Part shown: one piece after another, positions 54,367 to 64,000 of the stretch
Numbering within the stretch: position 1 is the stretch's first letter
Layout: every line of letters begins with the position of its first letter
Assembly: GCA_009829735.1 (NCBI GenBank)
Contig: CM020619.1
Coordinates: 8,360,375 to 8,424,374 of the forward strand
Origin: Pyropia yezoensis
Taxonomy: Eukaryota > Rhodophyta > Bangiophyceae > Bangiales > Bangiaceae
Length of the DNA stretch: 64,000 bases
Direction of reading: 5' to 3'
Notes under the pieces: model-generated
What the model was told of the DNA's origin: nothing
The model's database searches: none
What the model saw: the letters and a program-made list of their open reading frames with translations, nothing else
Translations under genes and position numbers: made by a program

Positions 54367-54602
54367 TGTGGTAGCTTCCGATTGTTCGACTTTCTACCTG
54401 GCGGTGACTGCGATTCCGTGCGTGATTTGGACCTTCCTGCGATTGTGACGTCGTGTTGCCCCCTGCGTTCGGCTTGCCACGGGCATTGTAATACGAACGC
54501 AGTGGGTTCCACGAATCACGCCGAAAGAATATTTCCCTGACACTGCCATCGCGCTTGATGTCACGGAATTCTTCTTTTTGGTCAACCGATTGTTGAATCC
54601 CA

Positions 54603-55358
54603 GTGAGTTCCAAATCAGGTTCCGAATATTCTTCCTCGGCTGTGGCGGCCGCGTCGGCATCCTCCGGCACGACGGCCCGCAACACGGTGGCCACGTCTCG
54701 TGGAAACCCTGAGACCCGCGCACCCCCGACGACCCGCGCACCCCCGACGATCCGCGGCGCTGGTACAGCGCGCGGCTCGTCGGCACGCGGCAGTCCGTCG
54801 GCACGCGGCCCCGTGGGAGGGCACCACCACCCGGGGGCACGCAGCCCCCCGGCGGGCGCCTTCTCCACCTCCACCCAGGCGGCCCCCCCGCACCTATCCC
54901 TGCTGGGGCGGACCGCCCCCAAGCCCCCCCTCTCGGGCAAGGGCAAGGGCCCTGCCTCGGCGGGCATAGCGGCCCGGACGAACCGGCGCCTGCTGCTACC
55001 CCCGCAGGAACCGGCGCGCCGTTTCATCGCGCCGCCCCCCCCGCTGATTGGGCACATTAAGCCGACCACCGCGCGGGCGGTGGAACAGCGCGAACAGCGC
55101 CGAATCGCCAAGGCCCGCCGCATCCCACTGGGCACACACCAGTGTAAGCCCTGCGGTGTGACGTGCAACAGCCTATCGGTGTTGCGCGACCATCGCAACT
55201 CACGTCGGCATCGCAATACTGTCAACCGCCCTTCCACTCTCCCACGCTGCGATCCCTGTGGGCGTGAATTTGATCCGTGGTTCAATTTGAAAGCCACTTG
55301 CGTGGCAAGGCGCACCACCGCCAGCTGGCGCGGGGCACCGATTGACAACCTTCATTGA
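54603..55358 (+). pseudogene. Two-zinc-finger ORF upstream of gag, one-base frameshift
   Basis: A long frame with a disordered Ser/Ala/Pro-rich start leads to basic helix AVEQREQRRIAKARRIP and a C-x2-C-x12-H-x5-H finger (CKPCGVTCN, ending RDHRNSRRH). A second finger starts CDPCGREFDPWFNL and in this frame loses its His pair. Adding one base in the short A run near 55290 gives SHLRGKAHH with the same C-x2-C-x12-H-x5-H spacing, so the last 20 or so codons are out of frame. The spacing matches U1-C/JAZ-type fingers that often bind RNA. No in-frame ATG is seen near the start (GTG at 54603), so the N-terminus is open. It lies between the LTR and gag, where chromoviruses normally have only leader. 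Confidence 0.6.
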
Positions 55359-55684
55359 TCTACCGCGAGCGCCCGATTTTCCCCCTCTGATCTCCCCCCC
55401 GCGTGAGAATCCGACGAGACCGACTCGGGCCCGAGCGCGGAAGCCGACCGAAAATCCGATTGCGCGCCCTCGAGCGATTTGCTTGTGATTGGATTTAACG
55501 AAATAGTGTTGGACGCTCTCGATCTCGTCACCGCGATCCCTCGGCACTTGACCAATTGTCGCGCGCCACTACGTTGCTTGACCAAATTTCTTACACAAAT
55601 CTATCCGGAGTTCGACTTGGCATTTCTTGTCCAGGTCGCTCTGTCCTGTGAAATTGTCATTCCTGGAGTTAACTCCTGGAAACG

Positions 55685-56563
55685 ATGGACCCCTCGAGTA
55701 TTGCTGGCGGGACCCCGGTCACTTCTGGGTCGACATCCGGCACCCCCAGTGTCGAGGCATGGAATCAGCTTACGACATTTGTGACGCAAAAGCGTGACGA
55801 GCTCGAAGCACACAAGGTGGAATTGGAAGACACGAAGCAGCAGCTCGCCGAGACCAAGGCGAAAGCAGCCCGCGAGAACGCAAAACCCGCACGGCCGAAC
55901 AAGCCTGGGCTTTTCTCTGGCAAACCCGGGACCATTGAAGCGTGGTGCTCCCACATGGACTCCTACGTCCGGCTGAGTGAACCCGCCGAAGCGCGTCGTG
56001 TCGCTTGCACCTATCTCGATGGAGAAGCGTTCAACTGGTGGCATACCTATAGTCAGACTACAGACGTTTCGAGCTGGGACGCCTTCCGTGCTGCACTCAT
56101 CCGGCGCTTCAGTCCCCTGAACAAGACGCAGGCGGCACGGGACAAGCTGCACGCATGGCGACAGATTAAGGACGTCGGGACGTTTAACAAGACTTTCCTG
56201 AGCGTCGTCGTGAACATCCCAGACATCACTGAAGCGGAAAAGATTGACCGCTACACGCGAGGTCTGAAGCGGGACATCTGGCAGGCGCTGTGCCTCAAGA
56301 ACTACACTGAACTCGAGCCTCTAATGACAGACGCCCTGCGCGTAGAAGCTGCCAAGGCTGGAGCCTCGCGCTTCACGAACAACCTCAGCAGCACCTCTGG
56401 GAAGCCGTCTGCGACGGGTGTCGTCCCCATGGACATTTCCAGCATCAACGTCGAGAAGCTCACGCCCGAGGAGCGCCAGCGCTGTATGCGCGAGGGACTC
56501 TGCCTCCGCTGTCGCGAAAAGGGGCACCTGGCAAAGGACTGCCCAAAAGGCCAGCGGAACTGA
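55685..56563 (+). CDS. gag: Gag polyprotein
   Basis: 292 residues from ATG 55685 ([11 protein letters not shown]). A coiled-coil-prone start ([20 protein letters not shown]), then a capsid-like region with the conserved [19 protein letters not shown] and [15 protein letters not shown] blocks, then a CCHC zinc knuckle ([14 protein letters not shown]) close to the end for RNA packaging. It ends in TGA at 56561-56563 and overlaps the pol frame, which is open in the -1 register. Confidence 0.9.
   Translation: MDPSSIAGGTPVTSGSTSGTPSVEAWNQLTTFVTQKRDELEAHKVELEDTKQQLAETKAKAARENAKPARPNKPGLFSGKPGTIEAWCSHMDSYVRLSEPAEARRVACTYLDGEAFNWWHTYSQTTDVSSWDAFRAALIRRFSPLNKTQAARDKLHAWRQIKDVGTFNKTFLSVVVNIPDITEAEKIDRYTRGLKRDIWQALCLKNYTELEPLMTDALRVEAAKAGASRFTNNLSSTSGKPSATGVVPMDISSINVEKLTPEERQRCMREGLCLRCREKGHLAKDCPKGQRN
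56542..56548 (+). promoter_or_regulatory. Candidate -1 ribosomal frameshift site
   Basis: CCCAAAA is in the exact register C CCA AAA of the gag frame, the X XXY YYZ form. The -1 frame is open from here into pol without a stop. A short stem (ACCGT with ACGGT, 56571-56588) lies downstream and is weak. Confidence 0.6.
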
Positions 56564-59500
56564 AGCAGCAACCGTCGTCAACAACGGTGAAAGATGCTCC
56601 TTTGGTTCCGGAAAACAAATCGTCACCCTTTGAAGGCCCGCGTCTCGGGCTACAGCTTTCTACTGCTTCTGTTAATGGCCATGTTGTAAAGGTGCTGTTC
56701 GACGACGGGTCTCCCATCAACGTCGTCTCCAGGCGCCTCATGAAAACCCTGAATGTCAAGACCACTGAAACGGACTTCGCGGCAAACATGCCCGATGGAC
56801 GTTCCCATGTACTCGCTGAAACCATTGAACCCTTGGAGATTCACATCGGCCTTTACCAAGAACGACCACGGTTCGCCGTATGCGACCTCAGTGCGTACGA
56901 CGTTATCCTCGGTAAGAAATGGCGCGATGACAAGGGCGCCAAGATCAACAACAAGAAGAACAAGATATCCTTTAAGTTCAACCACAAGAATATTTCTATC
57001 ACCGCCTCCCTCAAGAAACCGGAGGGCCTCATTAGCCGGCAACGACTCGCACGTGACCTCATCCAATGGACCCCTGTATTCGCCATCTACCTGCAGTCTG
57101 AAGACCCCTCAAGCAGCTTTGACATCAACTCCATCATTATGGGAGAAGCTGAAGACAAAAATGAAGTCCAACAGATTCTCAAGGAGTACGCTGACGTCTT
57201 CCCGGCTGAGCTCCCGGACGGACTCCCTCCCGAGCGTAGTCACAAGTTTAGCATCAAGCTGACCGACGACGCTGAACCACGTCGCAGCGGTATTTACCGC
57301 CTCTCCGAGTGGGAACTCGATGAACTCAAGACGCAACTTGCGACCCTGATTCGGAAGGGATTCATCCAGCCAAGTGCCTCACCGTGGGGCTCCTCCGTTC
57401 TATTTGCGGCAAAGAAGGACGGCGGCTTGCGGATGTGCATCGACTACCGAGCATTGAACAAGGCCACCATCAAGAATGCGTATCCTCTACCACGTATCGA
57501 TGACATCTTTGATCAACTACGAAAGGCCAAGTATTTCACGAAGATTGACCTCCGCTCTGGCTACCACCAGATCCGGCTGGACCCTGACACCATCCCATTG
57601 ACGGCGTTCCGGACCAAGTATGGATTCTACGAGTTTACTGTGCTACCCTTCGGACTGACGAACGCCCCCGCAGTCTTCATGAACTTGATGAACGATGTGT
57701 TCAGACACTACCTGTACGACTTCATCTGCGTCTACTTAGACGACATTTTGGTCTACAGCGAAACCTACGAGGATCATCTCAAGCACCTGAGAAAAACCCT
57801 GGCCAAGCTACGAGACCAGAAGCTTTACGCCAAGGCGAGTAAGTGCCAATTCGCTCGAACCACTGTCGATTACCTCGGCCACGTCATATCTGACGCAGGC
57901 TTTTCCATGGAGGACCAGAAGGTCCAAGCCATTCGGACGTGGGCAACCCCCAAGAGCAAGAAGGACGTGCAGTCCTTCCTCGGTATGGTCAACTTCTATC
58001 GCCGATTTATCAAGGGAATGGCCGCAGTTGCTAGCCCTCTTACGAGGTTGACGGGGAAGGTCGACTTTGAGTGGACGCCGGACGCCCAAAAAGCCTTCGA
58101 GCAGCTGCGGACTCTGACAACAAGTGCACCGGTACTAAGGCCGTTTGACAAACGATATCCCATCTACGTGTCTACTGATGCCAGCGGGTATGCTATTGGC
58201 GCAGTCCTCGAACAAGACGACGGAAAGGGACGGCGTCCAGAGGCATTCTTCTCCCTGACCTTGAATATCCACGAACAACGCTACAGCATCCGCGAACATG
58301 AGCTGCTCGCAGTGGTCCAAGCCATCCGGCACTGACGCTGCTACCTCCACGGAAGACCCTTTGAGGTCCATACCGACCACGAGTCCCTGAGATACCTGCG
58401 AACCCAAGAAAGGCTGAACGACCGCCAAGTCAAGTGGCTTGAACTTCTGGACCAATTCCAGTTCAAGATTGTCCCGATCAAAGGCATCTCCAACGCCGTA
58501 GCTGATGCCCTTTCCAGGCAACCCCAAGATGCCCCTGACAGGCACGAACCCAACCAAGATCTCCTTAGTCGCGTGCTGACCAAGACCATTGACGAAACCC
58601 TCAAGAAAACTGAAATCAACAACCTCATGACCATCAACCAAAGTGATCAAGACCTTGCCACCCTAGAACAAGAGTACAAAGCGGACCCCGAATTTGCCGA
58701 CCTAGCCAAGGACCCGGTATCTCCCTACCGGTTTCATATGAGGTTGTTGAAACGAGGTGACCGTACGTGCATCCCCGCTGGTACTCAACGCCAAAGACTC
58801 CTCCACGACTACCACGACGTCCCGTGCCAAGGGCACCTGGGAGTGAAGAAAACCACCAAGGCCGTTGCTTCCAATTACTACTGGAAGTCTATGCGGCAGG
58901 ACATCCAAAGATACGTACAATCATGTGATTCGTGCCAGCGGAACAAGGCTAGCACTCATTCACCTCTGGGTCATCTCAAACCACTCGAACCCCCAAGTCA
59001 AAGATGGGCAAGTGTCTCCATGGACTTTATCACCCCACTGCCACTGACACCACGAGGCCACAACGGCATTTATGTCGTTGTTGACCGACTCACCAAGATG
59101 ATTCGCCTGGCACCAATGAAGCCGGAATGTACAGCGCCGGTCACAGCTCAGCTTTACCACGATCACGTCTATCGCAACCACGGCCTACCTCAAGAAGTCG
59201 TCTGTGACCGCGACCCCATCTTTTTCTCCAACTTCTGGCGGTCACTGACAAAGATCCTCAAGGTCAAGATCAAATCCTCATCGGCCTACCACCCGCAGAC
59301 GGACGGCCAAACTGAGATTATGAACAAGAAAATTGGAGAAATCCTCAGAAACTTCGTCAACCATCATCAAGGCGACTGGGATCTTTTCCTCGTTGGCGCG
59401 GAAGTTGCGTACAACCGGTCACCTAATGCCGTAACCACGTACTCTCCATTTTTCTTGAAGTACGGGTTTGAACGAAGGACCGTGTCTATGGACATCCTCG

Positions 59501-60078
59501 ACAGCAGGGACTCAAATCTTCCTGCTGTGTCGGATTGGCTATCCAGCCTCCACGATGCTCAAAAGACGGCTATCGCCGCCATCAAGAGCGCCAATGAGAC
59601 GCGCGCGGCGTACGCAAACCGTCATCGCCGACCATGCACAATCACTGTGGGCGACCACGTACTCCTCAGCACCAAGAACCTCTTGCCCGACGCTTTTCAA
59701 GGCGCTCGTAAGTTGATGCCCAAATACTCCGGACCCTACAAAGTCACGGAGAGCATCAATGACGTCACGTTCCGTCTCGATCTTCCTCAAGCTGTCCTCG
59801 ATCGCAAAGTTTACAACGCCTTTCATGCCAGCCTCCTGAAGCCGTACCGCGCTGATCCGTATGGTCGACTTCCTCCTGTTCCACCCCCGGTTGCATTTCC
59901 GGATGGCTCGGTCGAGTATGAAGTGGACTCCATTATACGGTCACGAAAGCGCCGTGGACGACTGCAGTACCTCGTCAAATGGAAAGGCTGCGACATCAGC
60001 GAGAACTCTTGGCTGACAAAGCAAGACCTTGTGAACGCCCCTGAAGTTTTAGACGCGTTTCTTCGATGCGCGTCCTAA
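56550..60078 (+). pseudogene. pol: Pol polyprotein: protease, RT, RNase H, integrase, chromodomain
   Basis: In the -1 frame relative to gag, ending in TAA at 60076-60078. Order: aspartic protease ([13 protein letters not shown]), RT with [20 protein letters not shown] and the YLDD box at 57733-57744, RNase H ([18 protein letters not shown]), the integrase HHCC domain (HDYHDVPCQGHLGV; CDSCQRNK), core with MDFI, CDRDP and GQTEIMNK giving the DDE triad, a GPY module (MPKYSGPYKV) and a chromodomain (EYEVDSIIRSRKRR; YLVKWKGCD). One in-frame TGA at 58333-58335 (AIRH*RCYLHG, where the family has Trp) splits RNase H; all else is intact. Chromodomains direct integration towards modified histone H3. 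The copy needs only that TGG to be whole. Confidence 0.9.
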
Positions 60079-60089
60079 GGGGGGGGAGG
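60077..60089 (+). other. Polypurine tract
   Basis: AAGGGGGGGGAGG overlaps the pol stop codon and ends directly at the TG of the 3' LTR. Confidence 0.85.
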
Positions 60090-61059
60090 TGTAAGGATTT
60101 GCCCCTTAAATCGCCACCCGGAACCCAGGGGATATGGACTGGGACCTCTCCTTACATGTCCGGCCCCGATAACTCCCCCCAAGACACATCAATTCCCCAC
60201 TACCCTGGGCGACACCACGCTGTATCCGTGACATTTTGCGGACGTCGGCCTACCGCACGAAAGCCGCCGTCAACGCACTGTCGGAACCCTGTCATGGACG
60301 TCGAAACTCGACAACGAGGAGCGAGTGACATCGTCGACCAACCACGGGCGGACATCCCCGTCTGTGCTGCCTGAATTTTATTCTCTGCGCTGTTTGAAAG
60401 CTGGCATCAAGGACCAGTCACATGATTCACCGACACTGAGGACACCGCACATCCTCGCTGGCGGCTGAGTGCGATATGACTGGCTCGCCGGCTTTTGGAT
60501 TGATTGAATTCGGCCAGCTGGTTGGTGACTGGCTGGCCGGTCAAGGGATTGATTGAATTTGGCCTTGCTGGCCCTTACAGCCAGTCGGACCTTCTGGCCG
60601 ACCGGCGTGTGGAGCCGGCTGGTGGGGCGCGCTGGGCGCCATCCACGGGACCCCCTTCGTTTCGGGCAAACTGGGGCTGCACTCCTTTAGTGCGCACGCC
60701 CGCCCATGCTTTGTTCTGAGAGACATGCTTTGTTTTTGGACCGCTCTGTGCCTACCGGCGGTGCGATGGGGAAACGCATGCTTTGGGGCACCTCGGGTGC
60801 CCCGACGCGAGTATATAGTGCGTGGGTGTCGGCGCCACCGGGGGAGACGAGAGGGGCAACCACAGACACAGACCAAAGACACTGTTTACCTTTTGTACCC
60901 TCGATCCCCACCGACGTCGCGCCCATCTTCTTCCCCAGACCCACCCCCGTCGAGACCACCGTCCTCTTCCCCGTGCCCCGCCGCCCCATTGGCTCGCAGG
61001 GCCCGCTGACACCCCCACGAGTACGTTGAGGGCTCCCCGGTTGTAGGTGGGTCCTCACA
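60090..61059 (+). repeat. 3' LTR
   Basis: 970 bp, starts TGTAAGG, ends CTCACA, with a TATATA box at 60812-60817. Near-identical to the 5' LTR. Confidence 0.9.
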
Positions 61060-62159
61060 AGTGCACCCGTGTACGATTGGGTTCACCATGAACCAATCAA
61101 AAGTGACGGATTCGAGGAGACCCTCCCGCTGTGGTCTGCCTGTGAGGTGCCTCGCGCGAAGGCACACAGTGCTGACCCGCGCAGCACACAGCGGCGTGCG
61201 GTCAGCAGCACGCGTGGGATTTATCTTGTCGTCTGTCCCTCAGCGTGGTTGCTGTGTGGGAGGAGATACAGTAGTCCTCATCGAGAGGGGGGTGCGAGGG
61301 GTCGGTGTGTGCCCCCCTGATGTGACGGCGTTGTACGTTGCGCGCGTGAGCCTCCCTACGTGGCGCTCAATCACGCCATGACAAACAGAGAAGCTCCCAT
61401 GACACGCAAAAAAGTTCCCGTGTTTCGGCGCACCATACGTGTGTGCCAAACATTCAGTCGCAGGGCCCGCCCGGAAACGATTCCGGAGCCCACGAATGAA
61501 GCGTGCTCCAGCGACCCCCCCCTCCCCAGAGTGTTGCCACGGCGGCATGCTCTCGTGGGCGACCACCCCGCGGGCCCCCCACAACCTCCGCGTCCTCGCA
61601 CCGACGCCGGCATCTCCATACGCGAGGGCCCACATTCTTGGCGGCTCAGCGACATGGGGTGCTGGCGTAGGCCCCACTCATCGTGAACGATGCCGCCGCA
61701 GCACACGACCCCCGACACAACGTGATTCGAGAGACCAAGCGGGGCCCGAGAACTGCCGTCCATACGGCAGCGATCGTCTCTCGAAGCGCATACGATCGTG
61801 CAGAAATCATCATTTTTCCGTTACGTTCGCAAGTATTATGTAATGTAAAGGTCCGAGTTCGGTCCGACAGCACACAAACAGGCCTGATCTGTGTGTTGCG
61901 CTCCCGAACTCCGACCTCGACCCAAACTCATAACCATAATCCGTTTTTGATTCTAATATTATTTTCTTGTACTTCTCATAAGCCTTTTCAACTTCCCAGT
62001 CATCGAAATCATCAGATCGAGTCCAAAACGGGGAGATTGTGCCACTTGAGTGTACGTCGCAGCCCGAATCGCTAATATGACCTAATATTGGCTCGGGTTC
62101 AACGTTGTAAGATGCGCTCTGAGCTGGGCGCGGGCCTCGGCTGCCTCGTTCTGCACTAG

Positions 62160-62372
62160 CTCAACTGTACTCTAGTAAGGCACGCCTCATTCAAGAAGGC
62201 GTTTTGCCGAGGACTGCGTTTCATGATGTGCCGTCGGCGTGACAGAGATGTGAGCGCAGTGCACGCCGAAAATTCCTTCCTCTGCTCGGAAGCCAAGCTT
62301 GTCATCGAGGAGATGCGCCAGTCCATCTGGAAGTGGTTGTCAAGCAACCCCAAAGAGTACAAAGACGCTTGA
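62160..62372 (+). pseudogene. C-terminal protein remnant
   Basis: An open frame of 70 codons (ATG at 62223) with good protein character: KKAFCRGLRFMMCRRRDRDV, ENSFLCSEAKLVIEEM, SIWKWLSSNPKEYKDA and TGA. It looks like the end of a larger protein whose upstream part is gone. The words GLR, CRR and DRDV distantly recall the end of TnpB/Fanzor-type nucleases, but the second Cys pair is missing and I do not assign it. Confidence 0.25.
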
Positions 62373-62663
62373 GCAGCGTACTCCGACCATTATTTAAATT
62401 TTAAGCAAGCCCTCTCGGCCGACTCTTTTTCTTAACCCTCATACCCTGCCGTTTCCATCCATACTAGCATGGAAAACGCCGGGTGCGAACACAGGCGAGC
62501 GCCCTCTATGGTACTTTGCGCAAGAAAATATACATCGAGCATTCTTTTTTATGTTCTCTGGCGTTACTCGGGCCACGCCCCCCGGCCAATCAGGTGCCAC
62601 CATGGTTGGCAGCAATAAAATGTATACCTTACGTTAAATTAGATTAGTTAATCATTAATCTAT

Positions 62664-62705
62664 AGATTAATCAAAGAGCAGAAACGACCCTTTGATTAAT
62701 CTATC
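62664..62705. repeat. AT-rich inverted repeat with distant direct copy
   Basis: ATAGATTAATCAAAG and its complement CTTTGATTAATCTAT form 15-bp arms around a 13-nt spacer. The word TTAATCTATAGATTAATCAA recurs with one change (C for G) at about 63353-63372 in direct orientation, about 690 bp away. Confidence 0.75.
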
Positions 62706-63495
62706 GTATACCTGAGTGTGTAATTGATGTCACATCTGAACAATTCTACCTTCATTGCGGACCAGCAGACTGCAGCCCCTGCTGGGACCCCAACCGTGCA
62801 CGCTCACTGAATACTTCCAATTTTTCTTTGTAGCGTCACATGACAGTCTCGGCATCCTACATGAGTCGGGGCCCTTTTTTCAGAGGATGCGCCGCCCGTC
62901 GCCATAATGTACGCTTCTCCGTTGACTCTGCGGGTGCAGTGAGGTACTCATGCCAGGCGATCGCTTGCACGGATGGCGCTGGCGGCGGCGCCCCATGGCC
63001 TCCCCCCGAAAGTGGCGCTTGAGGCCGTCTTGCAAGTCCCTGACCAACTGCCGTGCAAGAAAACGCCTATCCATTGTGCAAGGCGCGGCGGGCGCGCGCC
63101 GCCCCCACAGTCAGCGAGCTCAGCTTGGACACGTGCAAGTCACCTCGTCGAGGGGGACGGCGCTTGCGCAAAACCGCCTAGTGCATCCCGGAATGCGACG
63201 GTGAGCGTGGCCAGGAGCCGCGCCGAAAACAAAAGCGTTTGTTGCGGCAGCGATAGCTGGCATACAATGCCAGACATAAGTCGTCATGATTTGTTTAAGT
63301 ACGGTTATATGATGAATAATGCATATATAATCAAAAAATCAAAAAATGATTAATTAATCTATACATTAATCAAAGCCGAGACAAAAAATATTGCGTTTTT
63401 GCCAACCCTGGGTGCCACGGCGAATTGCCCCGGTGTCATGGCTTCGTCCAGCCCGATGGTGGGCCCGAATCGGGTGGTGTGCGCACGCTCTTCAA

Positions 63496-64000
63496 TCAGG
63501 CCTGTGAGAGAGGGTGTGGGGTTTTGACGGCTGCCGCGCCAGGGGCATCGCCGATACTACAGTCCGCGTCGGCGACGGTGGCGACGGCGACGGCGGTGGC
63601 GACGGCGACGGCGGTGGCGACGGCGACGGCGGTGGCGTACACAAACAGCCCTGCCAGCAGATGGGTGCACACCCGGGGAGAGGTCACCGCAGCGTGCACT
63701 CGCACGAGAGACACAAACAGTACGCATTGGGCAACGCCGAACAGATCGTTGAGCGCCCAGTCGCCCGTCATCAGCCAGCCACTGAAAGAGGCCACCACCA
63801 ATAGTGCAGTGGCCACCACAGCGGGGGGGGGGACCGCCACGCCGACTTGCGCAGACACGGTCGCGACCTCGTCCGCAGCGGCGGCGGCGCGCCCGCCGTC
63901 ACTGCCCCCGACGCTGCTGCTGCCGCAGCCGCCGCCACAACCACCGCCGCCGCTTCCACGTCTCCTGCTGCTGCCAACGACGAGACCAGCGGCCGCCAAG
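63496..64000 (-). CDS. Fragment resembling a signal-peptide-peptidase family protease
   Basis: The frame enters from the right edge, so the start is outside. After a Gly/Ser/Ala-rich part come three hydrophobic segments: VVATALLVVASFSGWLM, NDLFGVAQCVLFVSLVRV and HLLAGLFVYATAVAVA. The order W-x2-NDLFGVA...FVSLVRV...LLAGLFVY resembles the membrane segments leading to the first catalytic motif (YD) of SPP/SPPL intramembrane aspartyl proteases. Here the Tyr is followed by Ala, and a (GCCACCGCCGTCGCC)n-like microsatellite takes over, so the catalytic Asp is missing or lies in another exon. A pyrimidine-rich CTCTCTCACAG near 63500 on the minus strand could be the acceptor of that intron. Resemblance is by eye. 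Confidence 0.4.
   Translation of the reverse strand, partial: LAAAGLVVGSSRRRGSGGGGCGGGCGSSSVGGSDGGRAAAAADEVATVSAQVGVAVPPPAVVATALLVVASFSGWLMTGDWALNDLFGVAQCVLFVSLVRVHAAVTSPRVCTHLLAGLFVYATAVAVATAVAVATAVAVATVADADCSIGDAPGAAAVKTPHPLSQA
63570..63645. repeat. 18-bp microsatellite-like repeat
   Basis: GGTGGCGACGGCGACGGC units, about four copies, read through by the protease-like fragment as Ala/Val/Thr. Confidence 0.85.

Larger units (their letters stand above)
53398..61059 (+). mobile_element. Plus-strand Ty3/gypsy chromovirus, nearly complete
   Basis: 7662 bp with two LTRs about 99% alike, an extra zinc-finger ORF, gag, pol with integrase and chromodomain, and a polypurine tract. The flanking bases (GTCTG before, AGTGC after) do not form a target-site duplication, and the interrupted left neighbour does not resume on the right. 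Confidence 0.9.
61060..63495. other. Gene-poor, AT-richer region
   Basis: After about 61800 base composition changes to near balanced or AT-rich with many TTAAT words. No full gene is visible. It contains a short ORF (62160-62372) and the repeats described separately. Confidence 0.6.

Noticed and set aside
2025-58335. Alternative genetic code (stop codons reassigned)
   Set aside because: In-frame stops include both TGA and TAG; family comparison at TGA suggests Arg in one place and Trp in another; intact genes end normally with TGA or TAG.
53393-61064. Target-site duplication of the complete chromovirus
   Set aside because: Five-base flanks GTCTG and AGTGC differ.
1-64000. tRNA and rRNA genes
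   Set aside because: A visual search for tRNA B-box words and rRNA-like sequence found nothing convincing; a covariance-model scan could not be run.

Overview
The window looks like nuclear DNA of a GC-rich unicellular eukaryote. The evidence is a spliced HIRAN gene with a GT-AG intron, a histone H3, a Sen1/UPF1-type helicase, LTR and DIRS retrotransposons, many minisatellites and long homopolymeric G/C tracts. No bacterial operons, CRISPR arrays or rRNA are visible. I cannot name the lineage.

Layout. The left part (1-42.8 kb) carries widely spaced genes separated by low-complexity, very GC-rich DNA. They are: a long minus-strand gene running off the left edge (1-2759), a HIRAN protein (5530-6095), a repeat protein (6248-6727), a small F-box-like protein (8518-8730), an Ala/Gly-repeat protein (10906-12288), an unrecognised gene (12773-13474), the helicase (15107-20620), a broken gene (20622-21570), a C2HC-finger protein with an 8-residue repeat tail (21759-23666), a divergent histone H3 (26329-26706), a Pro-rich repeat protein (30926-32092), and several membrane or secreted-protein-like genes (32.8-42.8 kb) whose frames are interrupted. 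A 72-nt inverted-repeat module occurs six times. Every copy lies upstream of one of these genes and in the same orientation as that gene. A 1.4-kb element with inverted terminal repeats lies at 37456-38832.

The right part (43.1-61.1 kb) is a chain of three retroelements, each cut off by the next. A decayed DIRS-type element (gag, RT/RNase H, tyrosine recombinase) ends at 47420. There a minus-strand Ty3/gypsy chromovirus begins (3' LTR 47421-47783, polypurine tract, a 789-residue ORF antisense to pol, and a pol broken by two TGA codons and a frameshift). It is cut at 53397 by a nearly complete plus-strand Ty3/gypsy chromovirus (LTRs 53398-54366 and 60090-61059). This last element has gag, a candidate -1 frameshift site, pol with one TGA, and an extra two-zinc-finger ORF ahead of gag.

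The last 3 kb is relatively AT-rich and almost gene-free. At the right edge lies a fragment resembling a signal-peptide-peptidase family membrane protease.

Several host-like genes can only be read through by crossing a single in-frame stop or a one-base frame change. Whether these are pseudogenes, unrecognised short introns, recoding or sequence errors cannot be decided from the bases alone, so such genes are marked as broken.
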